Assembly: GCF_001426345.1 (NCBI RefSeq)
Contig: NZ_LMEM01000011.1
Span: forward strand, 335,643-399,642
Length of the DNA stretch: 64,000 nt
Origin: Devosia sp. Root436
Lineage (GTDB): Bacteria > Pseudomonadota > Alphaproteobacteria > Rhizobiales > Devosiaceae
Direction: 5' to 3'
The notes beneath the pieces were generated by a model that saw only the letters and a program-made list of their open reading frames with translations, was not told where the DNA came from and did no database searches. A program made the position numbers and the translations under genes. Numbering within the stretch: the stretch's first letter is position 1; every line of letters starts with the position of its first letter. Shown in pieces: positions 1 to 9,553 of this stretch.

Positions 1-92
1 AAATCCATTGAAGCCTGTTATACATCGTTGCAAAATTTGACCTGTTTGGTTTCTCTGCCCAGCGGTGTAGAAACGGGTGGGGAAGCGAATAT

Positions 93-1130
93 ATGAGCAG
101 CAAGACCACATCGGGCGGGAATGGCAGGGCGGCTGGAAGCCAGCGCGTCACCCTGCGCACCATTGCGGAGGTGACGGGGCTGAGCCTGTCCACCGTATCG
201 CTGTCACTGCGCGGCGGCACCACGCTGAAGCAGGAAACCCGCGATAAGGTGGCCGAGGCCGCCAACGCGTTGGGCTATATTCCCGACCGCGCCGGCGTGC
301 GCCTGCGTACCGGCAAGACCAATGTTATCGCCCTGGTTCTCGATGGCGCCGAGGACTCGATCGATTTCGCGCGGCAGATGATCCAGGGGATCGGCCATGC
401 CATCAAGGGCACGCGCTACCACCTGACGGTTATTCCCGAATTCGAGCGGAATTTGAGCGCCGATACGATCCGCTACATTCTCGACAACCGCACGGCCGAC
501 GGCGTTGTCATCACCCATACCGGGCCGCGCGACAAGCGCGTGCAGATGATGATCGACGCGGATTTTCCCTTTGTCAGCCACGGCCGCACCGAATTCTATA
601 CGCCCCACCCCTATCACGACTTCCACTCCGAAGTGTTCGCCGCCCTGGCGGTGGAGCGCCTGACCAGCAAGGGCTGTAAGCAGGTGATGCTGGTGATCGG
701 CGACGACAGCACCACCAACTACCACAACATCGTCACCGCCTTTCACCGGGCAACGGCGCGCGCCGGAATCGAGGCCCGCATCCTCGAGGGCACGCAGGGG
801 CTGGCACCCGCGGAAATGCGCAAGATCGGGCTCGACCTGGCGGCAGAAGCCAACCGCCCGGACGGCATCATCTGCGACAGCGAGATGCGCACCATCGCCC
901 TGGTCGGCGGGTTGCAGGAGAGCGGGCTGGTGGTGGGGCGGGACGTGCACCTGATCTACAAGCAGACCTCGGGCATCCTGCCCACATTGTTCCCTGGCCT
1001 CGACAGCATCCGCGAGGATGTATTTGCCGCCGGCACGGAACTGACGCGGCTGCTGCTCAAGCGCATCGAGGGCGCCGACGCGGAAAGCCTGCAGACCATG
1101 GCCGAACCACAGCCGCACTGGCGCAGCTAA
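93..1130 (+). CDS. LacI-family transcriptional regulator
   Basis: A 345-residue LacI-type repressor. The N-terminal helix-turn-helix spans about residues 19-45 (TLRTIAEVTGLSLSTVSLSL) and is followed by the hinge-like AGVRLRTGKT and a periplasmic-binding-protein-like effector domain. The ATG at 93 has a GGGGAAG ribosome site just upstream. It converges on the LysR gene at 2134-1208, and its own targets probably lie to the left of the window, because no obvious LacI palindrome is seen between it and the peptide-type ABC operon. The likely effector is a sugar or sugar derivative, by family only; the ligand is unknown. Confidence 0.9.
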   Translation: MSSKTTSGGNGRAAGSQRVTLRTIAEVTGLSLSTVSLSLRGGTTLKQETRDKVAEAANALGYIPDRAGVRLRTGKTNVIALVLDGAEDSIDFARQMIQGIGHAIKGTRYHLTVIPEFERNLSADTIRYILDNRTADGVVITHTGPRDKRVQMMIDADFPFVSHGRTEFYTPHPYHDFHSEVFAALAVERLTSKGCKQVMLVIGDDSTTNYHNIVTAFHRATARAGIEARILEGTQGLAPAEMRKIGLDLAAEANRPDGIICDSEMRTIALVGGLQESGLVVGRDVHLIYKQTSGILPTLFPGLDSIREDVFAAGTELTRLLLKRIEGADAESLQTMAEPQPHWRS

Positions 1131-1207
1131 GGCGCATCGCGATCTTTCAGATTGGCTCCTAGCGCTTCTTTGTCCCGAACCCGGCGACCATTTTCGGGAG
1201 ACATGCT

Positions 1208-2134
1208 TTAGATGAGACGCAGCATGGATCTGGCCTGACTGCGGGTCATCTCGGCGCGGATGAAGTCGCGCATGGCCTCGATGAACTGACCGCTCCGGGC
1301 CGATCTGGGGCCGTTGGGATGGATAGTGGCATAGGTGATCCACTTTTCGCCTGCCAGAGGCTTTAGCAGCAGCGGCTCGTCATCGGCGATCCGGCCACAG
1401 ATGCAATCCACCACCGTCAGGCCGGCGCCATCGCGGACGAGACTTTTGACGACCGGCGTTGATGTCGTTTCCAGATGAATCTCGGGCGTCAGGCCGGAAG
1501 CCGAGAAGATATCGTCCAGCCGTTCGCGCCAGCGCTGTCCCTTGGTCAGCGCGACAATGGGGTGCCGGGCCAGTTCATCGAGGGCGATTTCGGCTTGCCC
1601 GGCCAGGGGATGATCGGTGCGCATCAACACGCCAAGCCGGGTTTCGAGGAAGGGCTCGATGGTGAGGTCGAGAATGCCGTTCTCGATCGGCAGCGAAATC
1701 ACGCCCACATTATAGGCTCGGGCGGCAACCTTGCTTTCTAGGTCGAACCGGGTCTCGACATTGATCACGCATTCGAAGGCCGCGTCGCGCTGCTGCATGA
1801 GCACCAGCGACGGCGAGATCAGCCCCATGGCCAGCGGCGCCGCCGTCACCAGGCTCAGCAGTTCGTTGGCCTGGGCGCGGATTTCGGCGGCGATAAGCTC
1901 CATTTCGTCGAGGCCACGCAGGATATGCTCGGTCTGCCGATAGAAGCGGTCGCCTTCCTCGGTCAGTTCGAGCCGGCGCTTGGACCGCGAAAACAGGTTG
2001 AGCTTGAGCTCGGATTCGAGCAGCGACAGCAACCGGCTGGCGGCCGAGGGCGATATATTGAGATCCTGCGAGGCCTGGGCGAGCGATCCAGTCGTCACGA
2101 CGCGGCGAAAAATCCTGAGCGAGCGCAAATTCAC
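1208..2134 (-). CDS. LysR-family transcriptional regulator
   Basis: A 308-residue LysR regulator starting NLRSLRIFRRV after a GTG codon. The GTG at 2134 is chosen because GGAGG lies seven bases upstream and the LysR fold begins exactly there; the open frame continues upstream only because it overlaps the neighbouring gene. The winged HTH covers residues 1-60 (SLAQASQDLNISPSAASRLL) and the rest is the substrate-binding effector domain. It is the last gene of a minus-strand operon, 16 bp after the flavin-reductase-like gene, so it most likely regulates that importer/lyase operon. The inducer is probably the imported compound or its breakdown product (inference). Confidence 0.88.
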   Translation of the reverse strand: MNLRSLRIFRRVVTTGSLAQASQDLNISPSAASRLLSLLESELKLNLFSRSKRRLELTEEGDRFYRQTEHILRGLDEMELIAAEIRAQANELLSLVTAAPLAMGLISPSLVLMQQRDAAFECVINVETRFDLESKVAARAYNVGVISLPIENGILDLTIEPFLETRLGVLMRTDHPLAGQAEIALDELARHPIVALTKGQRWRERLDDIFSASGLTPEIHLETTSTPVVKSLVRDGAGLTVVDCICGRIADDEPLLLKPLAGEKWITYATIHPNGPRSARSGQFIEAMRDFIRAEMTRSQARSMLRLI

Positions 2135-2150
2135 CAGGCCGCCTCCAGTC

Positions 2151-2765
2151 CTAGCGTCCCGGCCGGAGCATCTCGAATGTCTCGCCGGCCTCGACATAGT
2201 CGCCGCGATAGCCACATCGGGCGATGGTTCCAGCCCGCTTGATATCAAACAAGCCATCGACCAGACAGGCCTGATCGATATGAACCTGCACCACCTCGCC
2301 GATGACCAGATGGGTATCGATCGGCACGCCGGCGGCGTCGGTGAGCTGCTGCACCTGCACCAGCCGGCATTCCATGGCCGCGGCGACGCCGGCAACCCGT
2401 GGCGGCGCCACCTTTGTCGAGGGGGTCTTCTCCAGGCCTGCCAGAACGAATTCATCGATATGGGGCGGCTGGACCGCCGAGGTCTGGTTGACGGCCCCGG
2501 CCAGGTTTCGCGTCGCCAGGTTGAAGACGAATTCGCGGGTATGTTCGATATTGCGGATCGTGTCCTTGCGACCCTCGCTGCCGAAGATGAGGATCGGTGG
2601 CTTATGGTTGAAGAGGTTGAAGTAGCTGTAGGGCGCCAGATTGGCCGTGCCGGCGCTGTCGAGCGAGGAAATCCAGCCGATCGGTCGCGGCGCCACGATA
2701 GCCTTTATCGGGTCGTGCGGCAGTCCGTGACCCAGCGCCGGGTCGAAGGAATGATAGGTCGCCAT
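2151..2765 (-). CDS. Flavin-reductase-like FMN-binding split-barrel protein
   Basis: A 204-residue protein of the flavin reductase-like (DIM6/NTAB) family, shown by the early APRPIGWISSLD segment, NLAPYSYFN and the following beta-barrel pattern. Such proteins bind FMN and often supply reduced flavin to a monooxygenase, but no monooxygenase is present here, so it may act directly on the operon substrate. The ATG at 2765 overlaps the TGA of the upstream lyase gene (TGATG), showing translational coupling. It sits between that lyase and the LysR gene. The family assignment is firm; the reaction is unknown. Confidence 0.85.
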   Translation of the reverse strand: MATYHSFDPALGHGLPHDPIKAIVAPRPIGWISSLDSAGTANLAPYSYFNLFNHKPPILIFGSEGRKDTIRNIEHTREFVFNLATRNLAGAVNQTSAVQPPHIDEFVLAGLEKTPSTKVAPPRVAGVAAAMECRLVQVQQLTDAAGVPIDTHLVIGEVVQVHIDQACLVDGLFDIKRAGTIARCGYRGDYVEAGETFEMLRPGR

Positions 2766-4099
2766 CACGCCGGCCAGGCCTCCGATCTGGACCGGATTGC
2801 GGTGGCCGTGGCGGCGGCAAGCGAGGCTGCCTTGCGCGCGATCGCGACGCTGTCGCCCAGATAGTGCGCGGGCACCAGCGCCGCCTCCATTTCGGCCCGG
2901 CCCATCGCGCCGCCGACCAGGCTGTTTTCCAGAAGGGTGTCGGCGAGGCTGGTCTCGTCGCTGTGGAGAACGGCGTGATGCACCACGTCATGCGCCACCG
3001 TCCTGCCGATCTTGTGCGCGAGCAGCATCATCAGATTCTCGCTGGCGATGACGCTGGCATTGAGGTCAAGATTGTGCGCCATGCTGGCGGCATGAACTTC
3101 GATATTGGCGAGCGTGGTCTCCAGCCGCTCGGCCAGTTCCCAGGCCAGCGCCGAAGCGCTCTCGATCGTACTCGACATCAACTGGTTGCTTGCCGCATCG
3201 CCTTCATGCGCCGGCATGCCCGCCTCGAGCGCAGCGGTTACCTTCGAGCGCAGATGGGCGGCTGATGACACCAGATGCACGACGTGCTTGGGATTGACCT
3301 TGTGGGGCATGGTGGAGCTGCCGACGACGGCGATGCCGAGCGTTTCGCTGACTTCGCCGATCTCATCGGCCATGAGGCGATAGAGTTCGGAACCAATGCG
3401 GCCGACGGTCATGCCGAACAGGGCCAGACAGGCCACATATTCAGCCTGGCCATCGAGCGAGACCCGGTCGGGAACCAATACAGGAGTCAGGTTGAGGCGG
3501 CGGGCAATGGCGGCGTTCAGCGCCTCGCCCTTGCCCTCGAAGGAGTGCATGGCCCCGATGGCGCCGCCGAAATGCAGCGCGAAGACCCGCTTTTCGGTCG
3601 ACAGGAAGCGCTCGTTCTGGCGCGCTAGTTCCTCGATCCAGCCGGCCACCTTGAAGCCGAAGGTCATGGGCAGGGCCTGGCGATGATTGGTCCGCCCCAC
3701 CATGACGGTTTCGGCATGCTGGTCGGCCAGCGTGCCGAGCCGGTCGATGGCGCGGGCCAGTGCATTGAGCATGGCCTGATGGGAGCGGCGCACCAGCAGC
3801 AGCCTTCCAGTGGACATGATATTCTGCGTGGTGCCGCCCCAATGCACGAACCGGCCGGCATCGCCGCAAATATCGGACAGCGCGCGCACCAGCGACACGA
3901 TGGGGGCCATGGTTTCGGCCACCGAGAGTTCGAGCTCGGCGGTATCGAAATTGTCCAGCCGCGCCTTGCAGGCAATCTCGTCGGCGGCCCATTGCGGGAT
4001 CATGCCGATCTCGGCCTGGGCCAGCGCCATGGCCGCTTCCACATCGAGCCAGGTCTGCCAGAGATTGGCGCGGGAGAAGACGGTCTGCGGGGTGATCAT
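2765..4099 (-). CDS. Fumarase/aspartase-superfamily lyase (adenylosuccinate lyase / carboxymuconate cycloisomerase-like)
   Basis: A 444-residue all-helical lyase. It carries the superfamily signature loop GSSTMPHKVNP at residues 260-270, with the catalytic serine expected at 261/262, and WGGTTQNIMSTG near residue 88. The segment GRTNHRQALPMTFG (135-148) has Asn138 where most members (fumarase, PurB) have the histidine of GRTH. That position also varies in 3-carboxymuconate cycloisomerases, so this is probably not the housekeeping PurB. Its start overlaps the ATPase gene by ATGA and its stop overlaps the flavin-reductase-like gene. It probably performs a C-N or C-C eliminating or cyclising step on the imported compound; the substrate is unknown. 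Confidence 0.85.
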   Translation of the reverse strand: MITPQTVFSRANLWQTWLDVEAAMALAQAEIGMIPQWAADEIACKARLDNFDTAELELSVAETMAPIVSLVRALSDICGDAGRFVHWGGTTQNIMSTGRLLLVRRSHQAMLNALARAIDRLGTLADQHAETVMVGRTNHRQALPMTFGFKVAGWIEELARQNERFLSTEKRVFALHFGGAIGAMHSFEGKGEALNAAIARRLNLTPVLVPDRVSLDGQAEYVACLALFGMTVGRIGSELYRLMADEIGEVSETLGIAVVGSSTMPHKVNPKHVVHLVSSAAHLRSKVTAALEAGMPAHEGDAASNQLMSSTIESASALAWELAERLETTLANIEVHAASMAHNLDLNASVIASENLMMLLAHKIGRTVAHDVVHHAVLHSDETSLADTLLENSLVGGAMGRAEMEAALVPAHYLGDSVAIARKAASLAAATATAIRSRSEAWPA

Positions 4100-5937
4100 G
4101 GTTGCACTGGCTCTTTGGCGGCTGCGGCCGCCAGTTCGGGCACCGAGGACAGGAGGAGCCTCGTATAGTCGTGCTCGGGTGCACGCAGGATTTTGCGGGC
4201 CTCGCCCATTTCGACGATCCTTCCCTGGTGCATCACCGCGATCCGCGAGGCGACCTGATGCACCACGGCGATATTGTGGGTGATGAGCATGTAGGTCAGG
4301 CCCAGGTCTTGCTGCAGGTCGGCCAACAGGTTGAGGATTTGTGCCTGCACCGACACGTCGAGCGCCGAGGTGGGCTCGTCGCAGACCAGCAAAGCCGGCT
4401 TCATGATGAGGGCGCGGGCAATGGCGACGCGCTGGCGCTGCCCACCCGACATCTGGCTGGGATAATTGTTGAGGACACGCTCGGGCAGGCCGACGCGGTC
4501 CATGACATCAAGCACCGCCTGCTTGCGCGAAGCGGCATCGCCGATGCCATGCACGTCGAGGGGGCGGACGATGATCTGCGCGATGGTGTGGCGCGGATTG
4601 AGTGAGGAATAGGGGTCCTGGAAGATCGGCTGCATCAGCCGGGCGCGCTTGCGGCCATCCATGGCGTTGACCGGCTCGCCGTCGAGCAGAACGTCGCCGC
4701 CGTCCGCCGGGTTCAGGCCGAGCAGGATCTTGGCCAGAGTCGTCTTGCCCGATCCCGATTCTCCCACCAGCGCAAAGGTTTCGCCGCGCCGAATTTGCAG
4801 AGACACATCGTTGACGGCATGGAGGGTCTTGGTTTGGCCGAACAGGCTCTTCTTGACCCGGTAGAATTTGTGGATGCCCTGCGCCTCGATCAGTGCCGGC
4901 CCGCTCTCCACCTGTGGCGGCGCCATTTCCTCTGTGGGCTGCGCCGGGGGCAGGATGGCGATCTCGTTGGGGGTGAGGATGCAGTTATAGCTGCGTCCAC
5001 CATCGCCCTGGAGCGGGGGACGCTGCGCGCGGCAGATGTCGCGGACATGTGCGCAACGCGAGGAAAAGACGCAGAAGTCGACCTCGCCCAGCAACGCCGG
5101 CACGATGCCGGGAATGGCGCCGAGGCGGCGGGGCGTGCCATCCATCTTGGGCACGCAGGCGAGAAGCCCGCGGGTATAGGGGTGCAGGGGATTGCTCAGC
5201 ACCTCCCGGCACGGCCCTTTTTCAACGATCTCGCCGCCATACATCACCGCCACCTTGTCAACGGTCGAGGCAACCACGGCCAGATCATGGGTGATGAGGA
5301 TCATGGCCATGCCGAATTCGCGGCGCAGTTCGGCCAGCAACTCCATGATCTGGGCCTGCACGGTCACATCAAGCGCCGTGGTGGGCTCGTCGGCGATGAT
5401 CAGTTCGGGCTCGTTCATCAGCGCCATGGCGATCATCACGCGCTGGCGCTGGCCGCCGGAAAGCTGGTGCGGATATTGCTCGAGCCGGCCAACCGGGTCG
5501 GGTATGCCCACCCGCTCCAGCAGCTCTATGGCCCGGGCCCGCGCCGCCTTGGACGAGAGCCCGGCAAACTGCACCGCCGCCTCGGTCATCTGCCTATCGA
5601 TGGAATAGACCGGATTGAGCGAGGTCATCGGCTCCTGGAAGATCATGGAAATCTTCTGCCCGGCGATGGACCGGGCGAATTCGCGGTCGCTGGCGCTATC
5701 GATGGCCGCGCCGTCCAGCGCGATGGCATTGGCGCGCAACTGCGCGATGCGCGGCAGCAGACGCATCAAGGCAAGCGCGGTCATCGACTTGCCCGAGCCC
5801 GATTCCCCGACAATGCCGATGGCTTCGCCGGCCTTGAGATCAAAGCTGGTGCCGCGTACGGCCTTGAGATCGCCGACAGCGGTGTGGAGGACAACTTCGA
5901 GATCGTCGACGCTGAGAATGGTGCGCTTGTCGAGCAT
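4096..5937 (-). CDS. Peptide/nickel-type ABC transporter ATPase, fused DppD-DppF
   Basis: A 613-residue double ATPase with two complete nucleotide-binding domains in tandem, comparable in length to GsiA. The first has Walker A GESGSGKS at residues 44-51, a LSGGQRQRV signature and Walker B LIIADEP. The second has [18 protein letters not shown] and LLVCDEP. Each half ends in the oligopeptide-type C-terminal extension, the first with cysteines ([14 protein letters not shown]) typical of this branch. It energises the DppB/DppC-type permeases encoded directly upstream. The ATG at 5937 lies two bases after the DppC-like stop, and the gene overlaps the lyase start by ATGA. Confidence 0.93.
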   Translation of the reverse strand: MLDKRTILSVDDLEVVLHTAVGDLKAVRGTSFDLKAGEAIGIVGESGSGKSMTALALMRLLPRIAQLRANAIALDGAAIDSASDREFARSIAGQKISMIFQEPMTSLNPVYSIDRQMTEAAVQFAGLSSKAARARAIELLERVGIPDPVGRLEQYPHQLSGGQRQRVMIAMALMNEPELIIADEPTTALDVTVQAQIMELLAELRREFGMAMILITHDLAVVASTVDKVAVMYGGEIVEKGPCREVLSNPLHPYTRGLLACVPKMDGTPRRLGAIPGIVPALLGEVDFCVFSSRCAHVRDICRAQRPPLQGDGGRSYNCILTPNEIAILPPAQPTEEMAPPQVESGPALIEAQGIHKFYRVKKSLFGQTKTLHAVNDVSLQIRRGETFALVGESGSGKTTLAKILLGLNPADGGDVLLDGEPVNAMDGRKRARLMQPIFQDPYSSLNPRHTIAQIIVRPLDVHGIGDAASRKQAVLDVMDRVGLPERVLNNYPSQMSGGQRQRVAIARALIMKPALLVCDEPTSALDVSVQAQILNLLADLQQDLGLTYMLITHNIAVVHQVASRIAVMHQGRIVEMGEARKILRAPEHDYTRLLLSSVPELAAAAAKEPVQP

Positions 5938-5939
5938 CG

Positions 5940-6848
5940 TCAGTTCCTCCCCTGGGGCGAGGTGATGTCGCGCAGGCCATCGCCCAGGAGGTTTGCGCCG
6001 ATCACCAGCAGGAACAGCGAGATACCGGGGAGAATGACCAGCCAGGGCCGGTAGAACAGGGCCTGCTTGCCTTCGGCGATCATGAGACCCCAGGACGGGG
6101 TGGGCGGCTGGATGCCGACGCCCAGGAAGGACAGCGAGGATTCGGCCAGGATCGAAATGCCCAGCTCGAAAGTGAAGATGACGATGATCTGGCTGGACAG
6201 ATTGGGCAGGATTTCGGTGCCCAGGATTTGCCAGCGCGAGGCGCCCATCGCCTTGGCGGCGGCCACGAAATCCTGCGATTTCAGCCGCTGCGTCGCCGAG
6301 CGGGTGACCACGAGGAAATAGGTCCAGTGCAGCACGCCGATGATGCCGATCACCACCCACACCGATGGCCCGATGATGAAGACCAGCGCCATGGCCAGCA
6401 GCAGGCCGGGCAGAGCGAGTTGCGCGGTCAAGAGGAAGCTGACCGAATGATCGACCCAGCCGCCAAAATAGCCGGCACAGACGCCCAGGGTCACCCCGAT
6501 CATCATGCCGATCAGCGCGGCGCCGAAGCCGATGGTAAGCGAGACGCGCGCGCCATAGATGAGCCGGCTGAGATAGTCGCGGCCGACCTGGTCGGTGCCC
6601 AGCAGGTAGTCCCAGCTGCCGCCTTCGGCCCAGACGGGCGGCAGCAGGCGGTGGGGCAATGACTGAGCGAACGGGTCGTGCGGGGCCAGCAGCGGCGCCA
6701 GCAGGGCCACGAGGATGAGGGTGCCGACAATAACTACGCCGGCGATGAAGCCCTTATGCTCCAGCGCCCGGCGCAGCATCAGCGCGCGGGGCGCTGGAGC
6801 TTTGGTTTCCGGGGCAGTGGGCAGGTCGGTGGAAGAGGAGATGGTCAT
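5940..6848 (-). CDS. Peptide/nickel-type ABC permease, DppC-like
   Basis: A 302-residue inner-membrane permease with the N-terminal OppC-type segment, a LLGTDQVGRDYLSRLIYGAR motif typical of DppC/OppC, and the EAA-like loop DFVAAAKAMGASRWQIL that contacts the ATPase. About six membrane segments are evident. The ATG at 6848 overlaps the DppB-like stop (ATGA), so the two are translationally coupled. It forms the channel with the product of 6845-7762. The family is certain; the substrate class (peptide, nickel, opine or other small polar compound) cannot be read from the permease. Confidence 0.93.
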   Translation of the reverse strand: MTISSSTDLPTAPETKAPAPRALMLRRALEHKGFIAGVVIVGTLILVALLAPLLAPHDPFAQSLPHRLLPPVWAEGGSWDYLLGTDQVGRDYLSRLIYGARVSLTIGFGAALIGMMIGVTLGVCAGYFGGWVDHSVSFLLTAQLALPGLLLAMALVFIIGPSVWVVIGIIGVLHWTYFLVVTRSATQRLKSQDFVAAAKAMGASRWQILGTEILPNLSSQIIVIFTFELGISILAESSLSFLGVGIQPPTPSWGLMIAEGKQALFYRPWLVILPGISLFLLVIGANLLGDGLRDITSPQGRN

Positions 6849-7762
6849 GAGATACGGATCCTCGGATCGAGCGCTGCATTGAGCAGGTCGGCCAGCAGGT
6901 TCATCAGCACGAAGATGAGGGCGAAGATGAAGATGAGCATCTGCACCGTCGGGATATCGGAGCCCAGGATCGACTGCAGCGCCAGGCGCCCCAGGCCGTT
7001 GATGGCGAAGACGCTTTCGGTGATCACCGAGCCGCCGAATTTCTGGCCGAGCTGCACGGCCAGCACGCTCACCACAGGCAGCAGCGCGTTGCGCATGGCG
7101 TGGCGCCGGAGCAGGGCAAAACCGCGATAGCCCTTGGAGCGGGCGGTGCGGATATAGTCGGATTCCATGACCTCGATCAGTCCGGTCCGGGTCAGCCGCA
7201 TCACGGCGGGCACGGAACTGGCCCCCAGCACGAAGGCCGGCATGACGAAATGCTGCCAGGAGCTGTCGCCCGAAATCGGCAGGAGGGGGATCATGACCCC
7301 CAGAAGAATGATCAGCATCAGGCCCAGCCAGAAGCTGGGGATGGCCTGGGCCGAGACGGCGAAGGTGAGGGCCAGGCGGTCGGCCCAGGAATTGGGTCGC
7401 AAGGCGGCAATGGCGCCCAGCGGAATGGCGATGACAATGGTGACCATGAGCGCCGACAGGGCCAGGGCGATCGTCACCGGCGCCCGCTCGAGAACCAGCG
7501 CGGCCACATCCTTGTTCCAGTAGTAGCTCTCGCCGAAATCGCCGTGGGCCACGCCACCCAGCCACTCGAAATAGCGCACGAAGACCGGCCGGTCGAAACC
7601 ATAGGTCTGCCTGATCTGCTCGACGATCTCGGGGGTGGCATCCTCCCCGGCCAGGGCCGATGCCGGGTCCGTCGCATAGTTGAGCAACATGAACGTGGCG
7701 AAGGAGACGACAAGGGCCACGGCAAGCGCCAGCGCTGCCCGCTGCAGGATGTATTTGAGCAT
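6845..7762 (-). CDS. Peptide/nickel-type ABC permease, DppB-like
   Basis: A 305-residue permease starting MLKYILQRAALAL, the usual DppB opening of one membrane helix. It contains the ERAPVTIALAL segment, several membrane helices, and the coupling loop SDYIRTARSKGYRGFALLRRH. An in-frame start nine codons upstream exists, but MLKYILQR matches family starts. It follows the binding-protein gene by 54 bp, a gap that holds a strong hairpin, and overlaps the DppC-like gene. It works with the DppC-like protein and the fused ATPase. Confidence 0.92.
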   Translation of the reverse strand: MLKYILQRAALALAVALVVSFATFMLLNYATDPASALAGEDATPEIVEQIRQTYGFDRPVFVRYFEWLGGVAHGDFGESYYWNKDVAALVLERAPVTIALALSALMVTIVIAIPLGAIAALRPNSWADRLALTFAVSAQAIPSFWLGLMLIILLGVMIPLLPISGDSSWQHFVMPAFVLGASSVPAVMRLTRTGLIEVMESDYIRTARSKGYRGFALLRRHAMRNALLPVVSVLAVQLGQKFGGSVITESVFAINGLGRLALQSILGSDIPTVQMLIFIFALIFVLMNLLADLLNAALDPRIRIS

Positions 7763-7778
7763 AGCATCAATCCCTGTT

Positions 7779-7801
7779 CGAGCCGGCACCAGGCCGGCTC
7801 G
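7779..7801 (-). other. Hairpin between binding-protein and permease genes
   Basis: A perfect 9-bp stem (CGAGCCGGC / GCCGGCTCG) with a 5-base loop sits in the 54-bp gap between the solute-binding protein stop and the DppB-like start. There is no T-run, so it is not a standard terminator. Hairpins here commonly protect the upstream mRNA and allow more binding protein than permease to be made; that role is an inference. Confidence 0.6.
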
Positions 7802-7816
7802 ATGTTTGGAACAAGC

Positions 7817-9349
7817 CTATTTCCAGCTTGCCGAATAGAGGCGCGGCAGGCCATCCGCATTGAGCGGGAAGTTCAGTTCCGAATTGATCAGGTAATTCAT
7901 CGAATAGGTCACCAGCGGAACCCAATAGGCTTCATCGGCGATGATGGTCAGCGCTTCGGTATAGAGGCGGCGCCTCTCGTCCTGATCGCTGGTCGCCTCG
8001 GCGGCGAGGACCAGCTCGGTGAGCTTTTCGTCGCCCGACAGGTTGCGGTCGGTGGTCGCGTTGAAGTGAATATTGGCGATCAGCGCCGTATCGGCGGTGC
8101 CGCCCGAGCCCCAGGTACCGATATAGGCCGGGATTTCCTGATTGGCGCGAGCCTGATCGAGCGAGGCCAGTTGCACATAGCGCAGGTTGACGTCGATGCC
8201 GATCTTTTCGAAATCGGCCGCGACGGCTTCGGCGATGGAGCGGTCGCGATAGGCCCAGAGATCAAGCGGGAAACCATCGGGATAACCCGCCTCGGCCAGC
8301 AATTGGCGGCCGACTTCGGGATCATAGGGATAATCCTGGATGCTGGTGTCGCAGCCGAACTGTGCCGGATGACACGGCGTGTGGATGGGCTCTGCCGAAC
8401 CACCCACCAGATACTGGGCGATGTCGGCCTTGTTGACCGCATGGTTCATCGCCTGGCGCACCTGGCGGTTGGTCAGCGGGCCATCCGGATCGGTCAGGCC
8501 GGCGGCGTCGAGCACGACGAAGGACACGCGCAGGTCCGGGCCGGACAGATGCTCCACCATGGGCAGGCCCTCGACGCTCTGCGCCACATCCAGCGGCACG
8601 TTATACATCCAGTCGATGCCGCCGCTCATCAGCTCGGCCTGCTGGGTCCCGATATCGGGAATGGTGCGGATAACGATATTCTCGATCGGCACGTCGCCCT
8701 TGGGGCTGTTGGAATAATAGCCGTCATAGCGCTCGAGCACGAGTTCCTGGCCCGGCTTGAAGCTGGCAACGCGATAGGGGCCGAGACCCACCGGCTCCAG
8801 CGCGGCCGCATTGCGGACCACTTCGCCGTTCACGTGATAGGTGTTTTCCGGGCGAATGCTGACGCGCGTGGCCAGGTCGCGGATGGCCAGCGGATAATCG
8901 TTGAGCAGATGGAAGCGGACCGTGTAGTCGTCGATGACTTCCGCCGATTTGAGCCAGGTGGCGTGGCCCGGCCCCGGGTGGCTCTCGCTTTCGGGATCGA
9001 TGATCCAGTTATAGGTATAGGCCACGTCGCGGGCGGTCAGCTTCTGGCCATTGTGGAAGGTGACGTCGTCGCGCAGCTTCACCTCGATGGTCAGCGGATC
9101 GATATATTCATATCCCGTCGCGACCGCCGGTTCGAATTCATTGGTCTCCGGATTGATCTCGAAGAGGTTCTCGTCGATCAGGTCGGCGATGATGATATAT
9201 TCGCGCTTGGTGGTGTAGTTGTAATCGAGTTCGAGGATTTCCTCCACGAAGGCTACGCGCAGCGTGTCGTCCGACTTGCCCGCCATGGCGGGGTTGACGA
9301 TGGCCGTGCCCAGCAAGGCGGCTAGCGTGATGGCTTTCAAGAAATGCAT
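7817..9349 (-). CDS. ABC transporter substrate-binding protein, family 5 (peptide/nickel/opine type)
   Basis: A 510-residue periplasmic binding protein, first gene of the operon. The signal peptide occupies about residues 1-23 (MHFLKAITLAALLGTAIVNP, then AMA before GKSDD). The body has the SBP_bac_5 pattern: DDVTFHNGQKLTARDVAYTYNWI near residues 95-120, and a C-terminal YWVPLVTYSMNYLIN segment. The ATG at 9349 has a GGAGG site upstream and places the signal peptide correctly. It delivers the ligand to the DppBC-like permease. The ligand is unknown, but the downstream lyase and flavin-reductase-like genes argue for a catabolised compound rather than nickel. Confidence 0.93.
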   Translation of the reverse strand: MHFLKAITLAALLGTAIVNPAMAGKSDDTLRVAFVEEILELDYNYTTKREYIIIADLIDENLFEINPETNEFEPAVATGYEYIDPLTIEVKLRDDVTFHNGQKLTARDVAYTYNWIIDPESESHPGPGHATWLKSAEVIDDYTVRFHLLNDYPLAIRDLATRVSIRPENTYHVNGEVVRNAAALEPVGLGPYRVASFKPGQELVLERYDGYYSNSPKGDVPIENIVIRTIPDIGTQQAELMSGGIDWMYNVPLDVAQSVEGLPMVEHLSGPDLRVSFVVLDAAGLTDPDGPLTNRQVRQAMNHAVNKADIAQYLVGGSAEPIHTPCHPAQFGCDTSIQDYPYDPEVGRQLLAEAGYPDGFPLDLWAYRDRSIAEAVAADFEKIGIDVNLRYVQLASLDQARANQEIPAYIGTWGSGGTADTALIANIHFNATTDRNLSGDEKLTELVLAAEATSDQDERRRLYTEALTIIADEAYWVPLVTYSMNYLINSELNFPLNADGLPRLYSASWK

Positions 9350-9553
9350 TGGCTCCTCCCTAACACTTCCCCGTAGCCTTCCCAAACTTCCGTCTGTTCC
9401 AAAAGTCGAAACATTAGAGGAATAGATGCGGAATTTCGCAGAGTCGTACGGGATAAATGGCGGGTGCTGCTTTCTAGCAGCGCGGGGTCAATGCAGCCAC
9501 CACGGCTCGTCGATGGCGAGCCGCATCACTGTGGGATGCTGGCCTTACTGGTG

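Noticed and set aside
7100..9325. A 741-codon plus-strand open frame opposite the binding-protein and permease genes
   Set aside because: It lies entirely antisense to well-supported ABC genes, its translation is low-complexity His/Gly/Asp-rich, and such frames arise from third-position GC bias.
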